Assembly (NCBI GenBank): GCA_026770615.1
Contig: MU631529.1
Coordinates: 182,133-209,009 of the forward strand
Length of the DNA: 26,877 nucleotides
Direction of reading: 5' to 3'
Origin: Pavlovales sp. CCMP2436
Lineage: Eukaryota > Haptophyta > Pavlovophyceae > Pavlovales
Shown: in pieces, positions 10,281 to 20,300 of the stretch
Layout: the number at the start of each line of letters is the position of its first letter
How positions within the stretch are numbered: the first letter of the stretch is position 1
Position numbers and translations under genes: made by a program
The notes under the pieces: generated by a model
Told to the model about the DNA's origin: nothing
Databases searched by the model: none
The model's input: the letters and a program-made list of their open reading frames with translations, nothing else

Positions 10281-12147
10281 GAGGGCAGTCAGTTGCTACG
10301 AAGAGAAGGCTCACACTAACCGACACGGTCAGTTGCGCCCAGCCCGGCCTGTCCTTATTGAGCTCGACGGCCGTCCGCAGCCGGACAGACTTGCCCTGCT
10401 CCGTAAAATTGATTACGTTGGAGAGCCCGTTCTGCATGCACTGCTGAAGCCGCAGCCCATCGGCGAGTAGCACCGTGCTTGCCGCCAGTCCCTCGGGCGC
10501 AGGCGCGTCGAGCTGGATGCCCTTCAAGGTGGCAATGCCTATGAGGTGGGCACGCGCAAAGGGACGATCGTGAGCTTGAGTTGGACGCGCTGCATTAGCA
10601 GTTCAGTTCAGAGTTCAGGTTTGTGTTAGCTGGTTGAATGAGGGCGAGGGCGAGGATTACCTAAGAAGATTGCCATCGCTCCATTCACGAGCTCATGCAC
10701 GCGCAAAGGGGCGAACGTGAGGCTGATCTGACCGGCCTGCGCTCACACAGTTCAGAATGTATAGGTTTTGGTGCGTGTTAGCTTGGTTGGGAGGGCGAGG
10801 GCGAGAGTGGGACAAGGGCAAGGGCTAGTGTGTGCTAGTAGTAGGATTGAGCTAGGGTAGGAAAGTACCTCTATGCGCTCGAAGTCAAGCATGTCTGAGA
10901 CAATGCTTTCCATGATACTGGAGCAGCTAAGCATATAGTCGGGGAGCTTGCCCAGCTCGGAGATCTGTGTGCTGCCGGGCGCGGCGCGGAGCGAACGCGA
11001 CAGGTTGGCGATCGAGAGCAGCGGGCTTCGGAGATCGTGCATGACGGTACGGATCAGGCGCGAGCGCGCAACCTTGGCCAGCTCGGCCGCGCGCGCGTCG
11101 AGCGTGAGCGCGGCGTGCTGCTCGCTCGCGAGGACTCGCTCCTGCAGCACGAGGGAGGTGGAGGCGAATAGGGAATTGGTGCGGCGGGGAAAAGGCATGG
11201 GGCTTGCTTACCTTGTAGTTCGCACGCACACTCGCCACCGTTGCGCAGCCCATCCCCATGCCGCCGATGACGGTGAACACAGCGACGAGCACCAGCTGCG
11301 GTGTCACAAGGACAGACAGGGTCGGGTCAGATCTCACGTCGGATCTCGCGCAGGTGACCAGGGTCCCGTGGTGGAGCCCCACGTGATAATGCTGGTCTGA
11401 GTGCTCACCTGAATAGTAAAGGAACCGTCGCGACGAGCCGCCCAGCCGCCTTGGGGGCTCACGGAGAAGACCCAGTGAACGCCTGCCACAGTCGAGAAAG
11501 GCAATTTGTGTGTAACACCCGCCGTCAGAATTACAGTGAGGGCGGGCCGAGGGATACGCGTATTGGCGACTCACCGATCTCGCTCACGGTAATGTTGACG
11601 ACGACGGGGTCTAGTAGGGTCACATTGGCCGGTGAATCTGGAGATGTGGCGAAGACGCCTTGCGTCTCATTGATGCTCGGATGCCAGTTCTCCAGCACCT
11701 TGAGTTGCCACTCGTACCTGTGCACACATGGATCACATATGTAGGGCACGGGTCAGAGTCACTATACGGAGGATAGTGAATAGTTATTCGAGATTTTGCT
11801 GGACTGTTGTTATTAGTGTATTAGCTTTAAAGCTAGCGCTGTAAAGTTAGTTACGGGCGAGCGTTGCGAGCGAGCGAGCGGCACTCGTACCCATGGTCGA
11901 TGTGCAGGCTCTTTAGGCCTACGGGCTCGAACAGCCTGTCCATGCGCGCGAGTGCGGTGGCGACTGCGAGTGCAAATGCATAGGAGCAAGAGGCAGCTCA
12001 AAGGAGTGAGCATACGGGGCGATAAAGCGGATACGGGGGGTGGCAGTAGCGTACATGCGTAGAAGTGCGTCCCAGTCTGTCCATCCTCATCCGGCCCCGA
12101 AAAGTAGCAGTTGGCCGATTCGCTCGGAGCGAAGCCCGCGCGCGAGG
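7570..12147 (-). CDS. Membrane-bound hybrid histidine kinase (5' end open)
   Basis: Exons, in transcript order: 12147-12055, 11963-11891, 11717-11575, 11482-11409, 11295-11212, 11141-10869, 10736-10661, 10538-10321, 10178-10107, 9980-9728, 8575-8431, 8254-7570. All are GT-AG with matching phases, giving at least 728 residues. The product has an extracellular sensor-like part with a GVHWVFSVSP segment as seen before TM helices in CHASE-type sensors, one TM helix (LVLVAVFTVIGGMGMG), and HisKA with phospho-acceptor His in VMHDLRSPL. HATPase boxes are N (NGLSNVINFT), G1 (DEGIGL) and G2 (GTGIGL). The receiver has HVEDD, phospho-Asp in IVIDNHMP and Lys in CLNKDS. All catalytic residues are present, so it is probably an active His-to-Asp phosphorelay kinase. 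The ligand is unknown. A GC donor at 10098 joined to 9986 would insert VGRMQ in the ATP lid. The signal sequence and first TM are not found, and the first exon is weak. Confidence 0.8.
8576..9727 (-). repeat. Microsatellite-filled intron in the receiver domain
   Basis: This 1152-nt phase-1 intron splits the receiver domain directly after the acidic pair (VEDD|A). It contains long (TA)n at 8645-8678, 8710-8752 and 9100-9122, a (TA)n of about 40 bp near 9190-9230, and several (TG/CA)n tracts. A 35-bp unit is repeated at 9124-9158 and 9232-9266. Two 34-bp copies stand in tandem at 9623-9690, near the donor. Apparent short frames here are only repeat translations. Confidence 0.85.
8938..9436. repeat. 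Foldback-like inverted repeat around the microsatellites
   Basis: About 55 bp at 8938-8994 (gtctgacgtcga.caagtc...aaccatgctgagccg) recurs inverted at 9387-9436 with few mismatches and one 7-8 bp indel. The arms enclose roughly 390 bp of TA/TG repeats, so the block may be a decayed foldback or MITE-type element that landed in the intron. Confidence 0.6.
9981..10106 (-). other. Histidine-kinase intron with an 11-bp inverted repeat
   Basis: The intron between the G1 and G2 boxes holds ggcccacctgg (9995-10005) and its perfect complement ccaggtgggcc (10036-10046) with a 30-nt loop. A third related copy, gcccacctgc, lies on the donor site near 10100-10109. The hairpin might affect splicing; this is inference. 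Confidence 0.6.
10219..10277. repeat. (GA)n microsatellite in a histidine-kinase intron
   Basis: Nearly pure GA repeats, read as (TC)n on the coding strand. They form the polypyrimidine tract of the 142-nt intron at 10179-10320. Confidence 0.9.
10550..10805. repeat. Tandem duplication spanning an exon-intron boundary
   Basis: Segments 10550-10654 and 10697-10805 are diverged copies with an offset of 147 bp; both begin gcacgcgcaaagggg/acga and end agggcgagggcgag. The second copy holds the start of the real exon 10736-10661 and its upstream intron. The first copy lies within intron 10539-10660 and retains the acceptor and about 40 nt of an exon relic. Confidence 0.75.
11718..11890 (-). other. 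Intron flanked by a 10-bp direct repeat (introner-like)
   Basis: This 173-nt phase-2 intron is bounded by the direct repeat cactcgtacc at 11709-11718 and 11882-11891. The repeat spacing (173) equals the intron length, so each end carries one copy: the donor lies within ggGTACGAGTG and the exon resumes with GTACGAGTG. This is the pattern left by target-site duplication. Confidence 0.7.
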
Positions 12148-12239
12148 CTACGCGAACAGCGCGCGCGGAGCGACGCGCGCGCGCGAGGCTACGCCCCTGC
12201 CTCCGCCTCTGCCGGTCTCGCCCCGTGGCGCGAGGTTGC

Positions 12240-12556
12240 ACGCGGTGCCGGCCGAGTACAGGACGCTGGACACTGAGGAGCTCCAGCACGAGCGCGTATT
12301 TCAGGCAGAGTGGGCGCGCGCCGCGGCGCTCGCGATGGCGCGCGCAGCGCCCGCGGCGGGCACGGCAGCAGACAAGGAGAACGCGCCGCCGCCGGCTGAG
12401 CCCGACACGGCGGCCGGGCCGCGCAAGCGGATGCCGAACATCAAGTCCGATGTGGCGATTGTCATCAACATCATCGACGAGTCGCCTGGCGTGCACGCGC
12501 TGACCTATCCTCGGCGTCTGTGCAGTGTGTCCCGGAGGGAACGCGCATTCTGGTAG
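12240..12556 (+). CDS. Possible coding segment, unknown product
   Basis: The plus strand reads PAEYRTLDTEELQHERVFQA..., a helical Ala/Glu stretch, then DKENAPPPAEPD and a basic-to-hydrophobic segment (KRMPNIKSDVAIVINIIDE) before a stop at 12556. No ATG is convincing at the left edge, so it would be an internal or partial exon. The minus strand is also open in places and shares the same wobble position, so GC3 does not decide the strand. It overlaps no accepted exon. Low confidence. Confidence 0.3.
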
Positions 12557-12869
12557 CCTCGTGCGACCTCTTGGCGAAGCCAGGGACGAGCGCGATGCGG
12601 AATCAGAGCTGATGAGACTCGGTCACGAGTAGTTTGCTCGGAGCCCTCGCGCTCGCCCGTCGCATCCGAGCGCGCTCTGACCTATCCTCGGTGTCTGCGC
12701 ACTATGGCCCGAGGGCGAATGGAGTCTGCGATCCGAGCTCGCGCAGCATGAAGGTTCTCCACGAGTCCCGTGAAGGCGGAGGTCTTGATTCGAGGCGCGA
12801 TGAACCAAGTCATCCCGGCCCCGTCGCACTTCTCAGAACCCGGCACGAGCGTCTCCCTGACCTATCCTC
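12500..12869. repeat. Three spaced copies of ctgacctatcctc
   Basis: The 13-mer ctgacctatcctc starts at 12500, 12677 and 12857, spaced 177 and 180 bp. Around the first two copies similarity extends about 30 bp further (cgg.gtctg.gca.t.tg.cccg.gggg.aa). Spacing is a multiple of three. The motif could be a repeated branch-point/pyrimidine tract or the core of a degenerated 180-bp satellite. Confidence 0.6.
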
Positions 12870-12944
12870 CTCGTCTCGGCGTCGCTAAAGACCGTCAGCG
12901 GTGACGGCAGCCATGGGCTATTTCCTTTTTCGCAACGTCAATAG

Positions 12945-13169
12945 TTGGGGCAAGGGGATATTAAAAAAAGTCATATCTGCATGTTCTCTGCCGCTTCACG
13001 CTCGCACTACCGCCACCTTGAACTCGTTCGGGGTGTCAACTATGGCAGTGTCGTGCAGCGTGGTGTACCGGGGCGTGGGAGGGGTGGCCGTTTATCGACA
13101 CCGAGCCCCACGATCGAAGACGCAACTGATGACGAGGAACTCGACGGCGCAACTGATGGCGCCGCCTGA
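12945..13169 (+). CDS. Possible terminal exon with acidic tail
   Basis: The frame ends RGVNYGSVVQRGVPGRGRGG..., then an acidic tail (TIEDATDDEELDGATDGAA) before a stop at 13169. Such Gly/Arg-rich and acidic ends are common in eukaryotic C-termini, and it might belong with the possible coding segment at 12240-12556. No splice link could be proven and the minus strand is open here too. Confidence 0.2.
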   Translation: MGQGDIKKSHICMFSAASRSHYRHLELVRGVNYGSVVQRGVPGRGRGGRLSTPSPTIEDATDDEELDGATDGAA

Positions 13170-14385
13170 GGCGATTTCGCGCGTGAACGCCTAGGCAATT
13201 TGCCTGGGCGGTCACGCGACCTGAGTCCGCCACCCACCGTCTGCTGCCCCATTTTTTTAAGTGTGTAAATATCTAGAAATACGTCCGTCCCTTGACAGGT
13301 CTCCACATGGCCCAAGCGTTGCGATAACACTCGGATCAAGGGACCTTAGCAGAGCACACGGATACCGTCCACCACTGAAACTTATCAGGCACACGACAAT
13401 CGACAACTCTTTGACTGGCGCGCGCTGACTGGCCGCTGCTGCCTTTCGCTCGTCTCAAAATGCAGCTCGCCTGCGCACATGTCGCACCTGTAGCACATAA
13501 TAAACAGACTAATATCCTCCGTCAGCCTGTATCCCAACGTGTGATTCTTGCCTACGAGGGGCAAGAATTACACGGTGGAGGTGTTGTAGTCCCGGTCTAC
13601 CCCACCCCCTCAGGAGGGTGGGCTTCGGGCTCAATATGTTGGGGTGTGTTCTCGGGGCATTGTTCTTCCTTCTTGTAAGTACGTCGTAGTTAGAAAAAAC
13701 GTTCTGTATCCGTGCGATGATGATCGCACGGATTCAGTAAATATCCGTTCGGTATACGTGCGATCATGATCGCATGGATACCGAACTATCCGTGTATCCG
13801 TGCGATTATTAAGAGATCCGTTCATATCCGTTCGTCCTCCTTTAATTTTCCGTGGAAATTTCGATCGCACGTGCGGAAACCGAACGGATATCGAATCACG
13901 TGCAGGCGAAGGGCGTCGTAGCGCTCAGGCCAGCTCGAATCCTTGAAGACAGCGACAGCCAGATCACCAGCCAGAGTTACCCACTCATTTATTTTAATTT
14001 AATATTCCGATACCTGATTAGTCTCAGCTTGAATTGCAGGCTTTCTGTAAATTAAATCATCCGGACCGTGGGCGATACGCTGCTCTATAAATGCACTTTC
14101 TCGGCGCGGCCGCGGCGTCGCGCGGCGCGGCCGCGGCAGTCACGTCAATTGGCCACGGTGCGCTGAGAGAGAAGCGATGCTCGCGAGTCGCTGCGCTCAG
14201 ACACAGCATCTCAATCTCGAGAATTAATAAGTCCCGAACTTGGCGAGTCGTCTAGGTCTACGCCTTGTGTACAAGCACTGACTTGGGCTTGGATCGTCGT
14301 CCATTATCACATAATATACCACTTTCGCCAGTTAAGAAATGATAGATTCACTAGCCTTCCAAACGGTCCAGGCAAACGGGCGGAT
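13170..14385. other. Intergenic DNA with hairpins, no gene seen
   Basis: Apart from the palindrome cluster described separately, this stretch has a 9-bp hairpin (attcttgcc 13544-13552, ggcaagaat 13560-13568), a TATAAAT near 14084, two gcggccgc sites near 14106-14133, and a nested hairpin around 14163-14205 (ctgag..agcga..tcgct..ctcag). No tRNA cloverleaf or convincing ORF was found. Confidence 0.5.
13708..13893. repeat. Palindrome cluster, MITE-like
   Basis: Two hairpins stand side by side: atccgtgcgat/atcgcacggat (13708-13718, 13723-13733) and a near-perfect 38-bp palindrome centred on gatcatgatc (13748-13785). A further inverted pair, atatccgttcggta (13741-13754) and accgaacggatat (13879-13891), flanks about 125 bp, and more copies of atccgtgcgat and atccgttc lie between. 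This looks like one or two decayed palindromic transposable elements. Confidence 0.65.
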
Positions 14386-17300
14386 CTAGCCGTCGGTTGG
14401 CAGTCGCTTGCACATGCGCTGCATCTCGGCGTGCCACACTCTGGCCGAGCCCTCGACGTCCTTGGCGGCGCGCGCAGCGTTGGCCTGCAGCGCGGCCCAC
14501 GCCTCTTGGCCCGGTGCGTGGTAGACGGCGAGCGCGCGCTCGAGTGCGCCGAGCAGCGCAGCGTGCGTGTGCCCGCTGTAGACGAACGCGCAGCCGTCGG
14601 CCGCGTTGTCGGCGTAGTCGACAAGCGTGTCGGCCAGCCCGTCAACGGCGGATGCGACGACGGGCGTGCCTATCGCGAGGAACTCATGCTGCGCCGTCCC
14701 GTGCCGAGCAGAGGTGAGCGGGTCAGGGTTGGGGCCAGCGTCAGTTTTGGGTGGGTAGTGCCAGGGAAGCTAGTAGTGTAAAGAAGAAGAAGAAGAACAA
14801 GAAGAAGAAAACAAGAAGAATAAGAAGAAGACCTGCACCAGCCCGCCTGGCTCGAAGATCGAGGGCATCACGCACAAGTCGGCGGCCAGGTTGACGAGCG
14901 GGCCATCCTCGCACACCTCGGCAGGCGCCGCCCAGAAGTTGGCGGGGAAGCGCACGCGCAGCGAGGCCATCTGCGCCGCACACGCCTGCGCGTAGCGGTC
15001 GGTGGTCGAGGCGCGGCCGCAGACTAGCAGCTGGAGCTCGCCGTGGCAGCGCGCGAGCAGCGGCGCGAATGCGTCGAGGAGCAGGTGCACGCCCTTCTGC
15101 CGCGTCACGCGCCCCACGAAGGCGAGCAGCGGCCTGCGCGGCAGCACGCCCGCCTCGCCAAAGCACTTGCGCTGCAGCCGCGCCTTGGCCTGCGCGCGGC
15201 TGAGCCCAAGCGCGCCCACGGCCTGCGCGTGCGCGCTCACCGAGATGGAGGCCATCGCAACGATCGGCGCAGCGCGCGCGTGCAGCAGCGGCGCGAAGCG
15301 GGTCTCGTCCAAGAGCCGCTGCGCGTACGAGCTGCCAACAGTCGCCCAGCGGTCGCACGCGAGCAACGCCGCGCGCGAGAGAGAGACCGCCACGCCGCCG
15401 CCGCTACTCCGAGAGGTGCTGCTGCCGGCGGGCGCGGGCCCGAACGGCCCCGCGAAGGAACCGACGGGAGTGGTGGACGGCAGCTGTGCGCCCAGAGGGG
15501 CGCTGGGCACGCCCCCAGCTAGACCCTCATGGCCCCTCAGCTCCGAGGCAGCGCCCGCGTCCGCCCCGCCGTCCGCGCCGCCATCGGCCAGCCGGTCGGC
15601 GAAGAGCAGCTCGGTGGGGATGCCGGCCTGCCTGAGCGCGGCGAGCTCGGCGAGCGAGGCGTGCAGCGAGCCATCGTAGCCTTGCTCCATGTTGTGGATG
15701 CAGTGGACAAGCGTCGCGCGCCCAATCGCGCCGGCGGCGGCACGCTCGGCCTCGCCCGCGGGGGAGGCGGCACGGTGCGTACGCGCGCAGCGCACGGCGG
15801 CAGGGAGCAGTGCGGTGGTCCAGTCGTTGGAGACGAGCACGTGCGGCGAGACCGTAGCCACCTCGAGCGCGCGCACTGCGGCGAGCGCGAAGGCTGCCGC
15901 ACCGCCGAGCCCGAAGCCGGCGTAGGGGGCGCCCTCGAAGTGGCCTGAGCAGCGCAGTAGGTGCAGGTGCACGCCGCGCACGCTCCCAGAGTTGAGCGAG
16001 GCAATGGCCGGCGTCGCGCCACCCGCGTCGACCGTGAAGCGCAAGACGCGCCAGCCCGCGTGCGGATGCTTTCGCAGCAGCTCCTCGGCCATCCACTCGC
16101 CCCGCGCGCCCTGCGCCCACAGTGGCGCGAGCACGTGCACCTCCAAGCCCTGCCTCGCGGCCAGCGCCTCAGCCAGATGCATCAGGTAGACGCCCAGCCC
16201 GCCCGTCGAGGTGACACGCGCGTACTCTGGCGTCACAAACGCGACGGTCAGCGGCTCGGGAGGTGCGGCCGCCATTTCCAGCCCGAGTGCTTGCGCCGCC
16301 GTCCCCGGCGAGCCGCGGGGCGAGCCGCGGGACGAGCCGCCACCACCACCACCGCCGCCGCCGCTGCCGCCACTGGGAGGCGAGCGTAGCCCCGACCCTG
16401 CGCGCGTGAGGAGCCTGCGCACCCGCCGGCCATCGACGAGCGGCTCGGCGGCGAGCACGGTGGCGAGCGCGGCGCGCAGCGTCTCGGCTGACGCGCCGGT
16501 GCGCACGGCGAGCGTCACGAGGCAGGCGCGCAGCGCGCCACACTCAGCGTCGGCATGCACGCGCCCCCCGCCGTCACCGCCGCCGTCGCCATCGCCAGCA
16601 CCGCCGTCGGCACTCTCGCGGCCGTCGCTGTGCGCGCGCTCAGGCCCAGGCCCGGGCTCAGCTGCGGGCGCGGCGTCGAGGCCGGCGGCGAGGTCGCGCG
16701 CAAGGGCGGCAGCGAGTGCGCGGCCGACGTAGTTCTTGCGCGCACACAGGCGGAAGGGCAGCCGCGCGAGGCGGTGGAGCGAGGCGCGCAGCCAACGCGG
16801 CTCGGCGCAATCGAGATCGAGGCCGGGCATGGCGGGCGAGGACGGGGGCGTGGCCAGGGAGATTGCGGGCGGCTCGGCGCTGAGCACGAGGCACAGGGCT
16901 GCGCCGTCGGGGCCGGCCGGCAGTTCGGCCCACAGCTGGCCGCGCCCCAACTCGCCGCTGCTGAAGAGCGATTCGCCCCCGCCCTCCGCGCCCGCCGACG
17001 CCCAGCGGACGCCGCGCGTGCGCGAGATCGTGCGCACGCGCACGAGCGACGCGGGCGCAGCACCATTCGCCGCTGCGCCGTCTGGCAGCAGCGCGCCCAC
17101 AAGCATGAGCGAGAACGCCGCGGCCCACGGGCGCGCGTCCCTCAGGACGACCAGGAGTACGTCGCCGCTGCCGCGCGCGCGCCAGCCGAGGACGAGCACC
17201 TCCGCCGCGCCCACGGCCGCGCACCCCGAGAGGGCGCACACGGGCGCCTCGCGGACGGCGGCGAGCGGCGCGTCGAAGAGTGCAGCGCGGCGCGAACGCG

Positions 17301-20300
17301 CGCGAAGCAGCGCGCCGGTTGGCGTGCGCTGCGAGCGGCGCGGGCGGCAGGCAGTGGCGGCGGCAGCTGAGAAGGCGGACAAGCACTCGGGCTGCGCGCT
17401 CGGAGTGCCAGGCTGCGCGCCTGCCCCCTGCGGCGGCGGCTGCAGCTGCGGCATCGGCTGCCGTTGCGACAGTGCCGTCTGCTCGCCGCCGCTGCTGCAG
17501 CTGCTGCTGCTGCCGCCGCCGAGCGTGACGCTGCTGCCGCCACCGCTCTTGACGCTGATGCCGCCGCTGCTGTCGCCGCCGGCGCAGACCCGAGCCACCT
17601 CAGTCTCGAGCTGCACCCCGCCCACCTCAACCCCAAACTCGACCCCGATGGGAGCCGGGCACAGCGGGCGCGCGCCCTGCAGAACCTCCGCCCCGAACTC
17701 AACCTCCACCCCAGCTGCCCCGCCCTCTGCAGACCAGCGCGCGCTCACTGCGCCAGACTCCACCCCGTACTCGTACGCAGCCTCCTCTCCCTCCTCCGAG
17801 CCGCCCCCGGATTCGCTCCCGGACTCCCCCTCGCTGCCGGCCTCTGCTGCGCAGCCCAGCACCGCCAGCACCGGCAGAGCGAGCGCGATCGCCTCGTCGG
17901 CTCGCCGCGCGCGCGCCGCGTGGAAATGCGCCTCGTCGCCCGCATGCGCGCGCAGCCACTGGGGAGCCTAGTCAGAAGCAGAGGAGTTATTTGTATTGGC
18001 ATCAGCGTTATTATTAGGGTGATGGTAACAATCACAACCACTAGAATCACATGTACTGCTATTATTAGAGTAACAGTCATAGTCACAGTTGTAACAGTTT
18101 TAAGTCTCACCGGGCGCGAGCAGCGGCCACCGGACGCATGCTGGCCCGGGGGGGGTGCGTGTGCGTAGCCACTGCACGCTCCGTGGGCGCTTGCGGTGTT
18201 CGCGTGCGCAGGAGCGAAGTGCTCTGTCCCCCGGGCGCGGCTGCTGGGCCCGTAGCCTGCCGCTGTGCGCCCACTGGCCGCTGCGTGCGTGGGGCTCGCG
18301 AGGAATGCGTGGCCGTCCGAGGAGTAGTCCGGTTGCTGCGCGGGCGCGCAGCCGAGCGGCGGGTGCCTCTGCACGCCCTCTTGCCGCGCGAGTGCCTCGT
18401 CGGGCGAGCAGTCCGCGGACTCATCGCTGTCGACCGCTCCTGTTGAACCAGCTCCTGTTGAACCAGCTCCTGTTGAACCGGTTGGACCGAAGAGCGGGAA
18501 GGTTGCCACGGCGGAGGTCGGGCCGAAGGCACCACAACTGCCAGCCCGACTGCCGCCCCCCCGCGCCCCCGCGCCTCCCAGCGCACCCGCGGGACCTGCG
18601 CCGCCTGTGGTGTAGTATGAGCATCAGCCTTGAGGGCACACGGGGGCGGCAGTCGCCACCTATGGCACGCCCCATGTGTGCCCTCAAACTCGTGGGTAGT
18701 CTGGATACAACCTTGCAAGTGGTAGGTGTCACACATGTCACACAGGTAGGGGGCGGGACACAGGCCTAGGCGTGTCACCTGCAGGCTCTACAAACCCGGG
18801 GTTGCCGCCTCCGGGGTGTGCGCCGTGCACCCTCGCGCTTGTCGCGTTCAAACTCGGCGCCTCCCCGCCACGCACGCCCTCCTTCTCCGCGCGCGCGCAG
18901 CAGACGGCGATGAGCGCGCCGGGCGGCAACAGCGCAGCGCCGGCGAGGAGAGATGAGCCTGCGAAAATGATATGATTTACTCATCAGTGCCTACGAATAA
19001 GAATACGAGAAATATAAATATAAATATTTTGTATAAATACAAATATAATTATCATCATTTGTATTTATATTCATATTTTTCGTATTCATATTCTTGTTCG
19101 TAGGCACCGATGAGTAGAGAGGCGCCTAAACTAAATATAAAGAAAATAATCGATATGAGAATCAAAAAAAAATGACTATCTTTGTTATCATTCTCATTGC
19201 CATTCTTATCACACCATTCTTACTATGATTTGTACCATCATTATTATTAGTATCACTATTATTATTGGTAGTATTGCCATTCTTATCATCATTATCATTA
19301 CTATTATCATCATTACTATTATGATTCTCATAATTCTTCTTCTAATAATAATATGATTATTCTCATAATTATTCTAATTATTCTGATTCTCATTATTGAT
19401 GTAATTATTATAGGAATGGCAATACTACCAATAATAATAATAGTAGCATTATTATTATTAGTAGCATTATGACCGAGGGCGCGCCAGCTCTGCCCTGCCC
19501 AACTGCAAGATGACCCCCCCCTCCACCTGCTATTACGAGGGCGCGCCAGCTCGGTGCAAACGCCCCCCCTGCCTCCTCATTCTCACCCTCACTCTCATTC
19601 TCACTCTCATCATCATCATAATACAATTATTATGATTATTATTATCATTATTATTCTCGTTATCATTACCGAGGGCGCGCCAGCTCGAGCTCGGTGCGAA
19701 GGCTTCCCTGGCTATGCTGGCAGTTGGGCATGGCAGAGCCGAGGCGAACACGTGTGCGTGTAACGGCGTCGAGGGAAACGCGTCCCCTCCGAACCCGCCC
19801 TGCACGTTCCCTCCGAACCCGCCCTGCAAGTGGCCCAACGCGGATGCGAGCGAGAAGGAAGGTGCGCACGCCTCCCGAACTGCATCATCAACATCATTAC
19901 TATCATTCGATTCGATTCGATTCTATATATATATATAACATATAATACGTATGCATGTATGTATATATACACTGGCCTTATATATGTATATTTATTTATT
20001 AACCATGGCGCCAGCTGTTATGACGCTGGGTGCCCGGAGAGCGCTCCAACAATTCTGAGTCTGTGGCATCATATTTTTGCATTTTTATATATTTGACTGG
20101 TATATATTAGCTAGTTATATTTGACTGGTATATATTAGCTAGTTACCTGCCGCCGCGCTTCTGGACTCGAAGCCGCCCACTAGGAGGAGCGGCACACAGC
20201 CGGCGGCGCACAGCGCACGCGCGTGCTCGAGCCTGTTGTTGTTATGATTGTTATGATTGTTCCGGTTGTCGTTATTGGTGCTACGTTAACTGTTACTGTT

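Noticed and set aside
14084..14210. TATAAAT followed by a nested hairpin, considered as a small RNA gene
   Set aside because: No known RNA class fits and the stem has mismatched bulges; the TATA match may be chance.
14386..17967. A separate, self-contained starch-synthase gene starting near 17871
   Set aside because: No ATG stands at that place; the frame runs on upstream to a splice acceptor at 17967 that links in phase to the exon at 18604-18111.
16211..17971. Long plus-strand open frames opposite the GT5 exon (up to about 400 codons)
   Set aside because: They are Pro/Ser/Arg-rich shadows expected in GC-rich DNA; the minus strand shows clear GT5 motifs.
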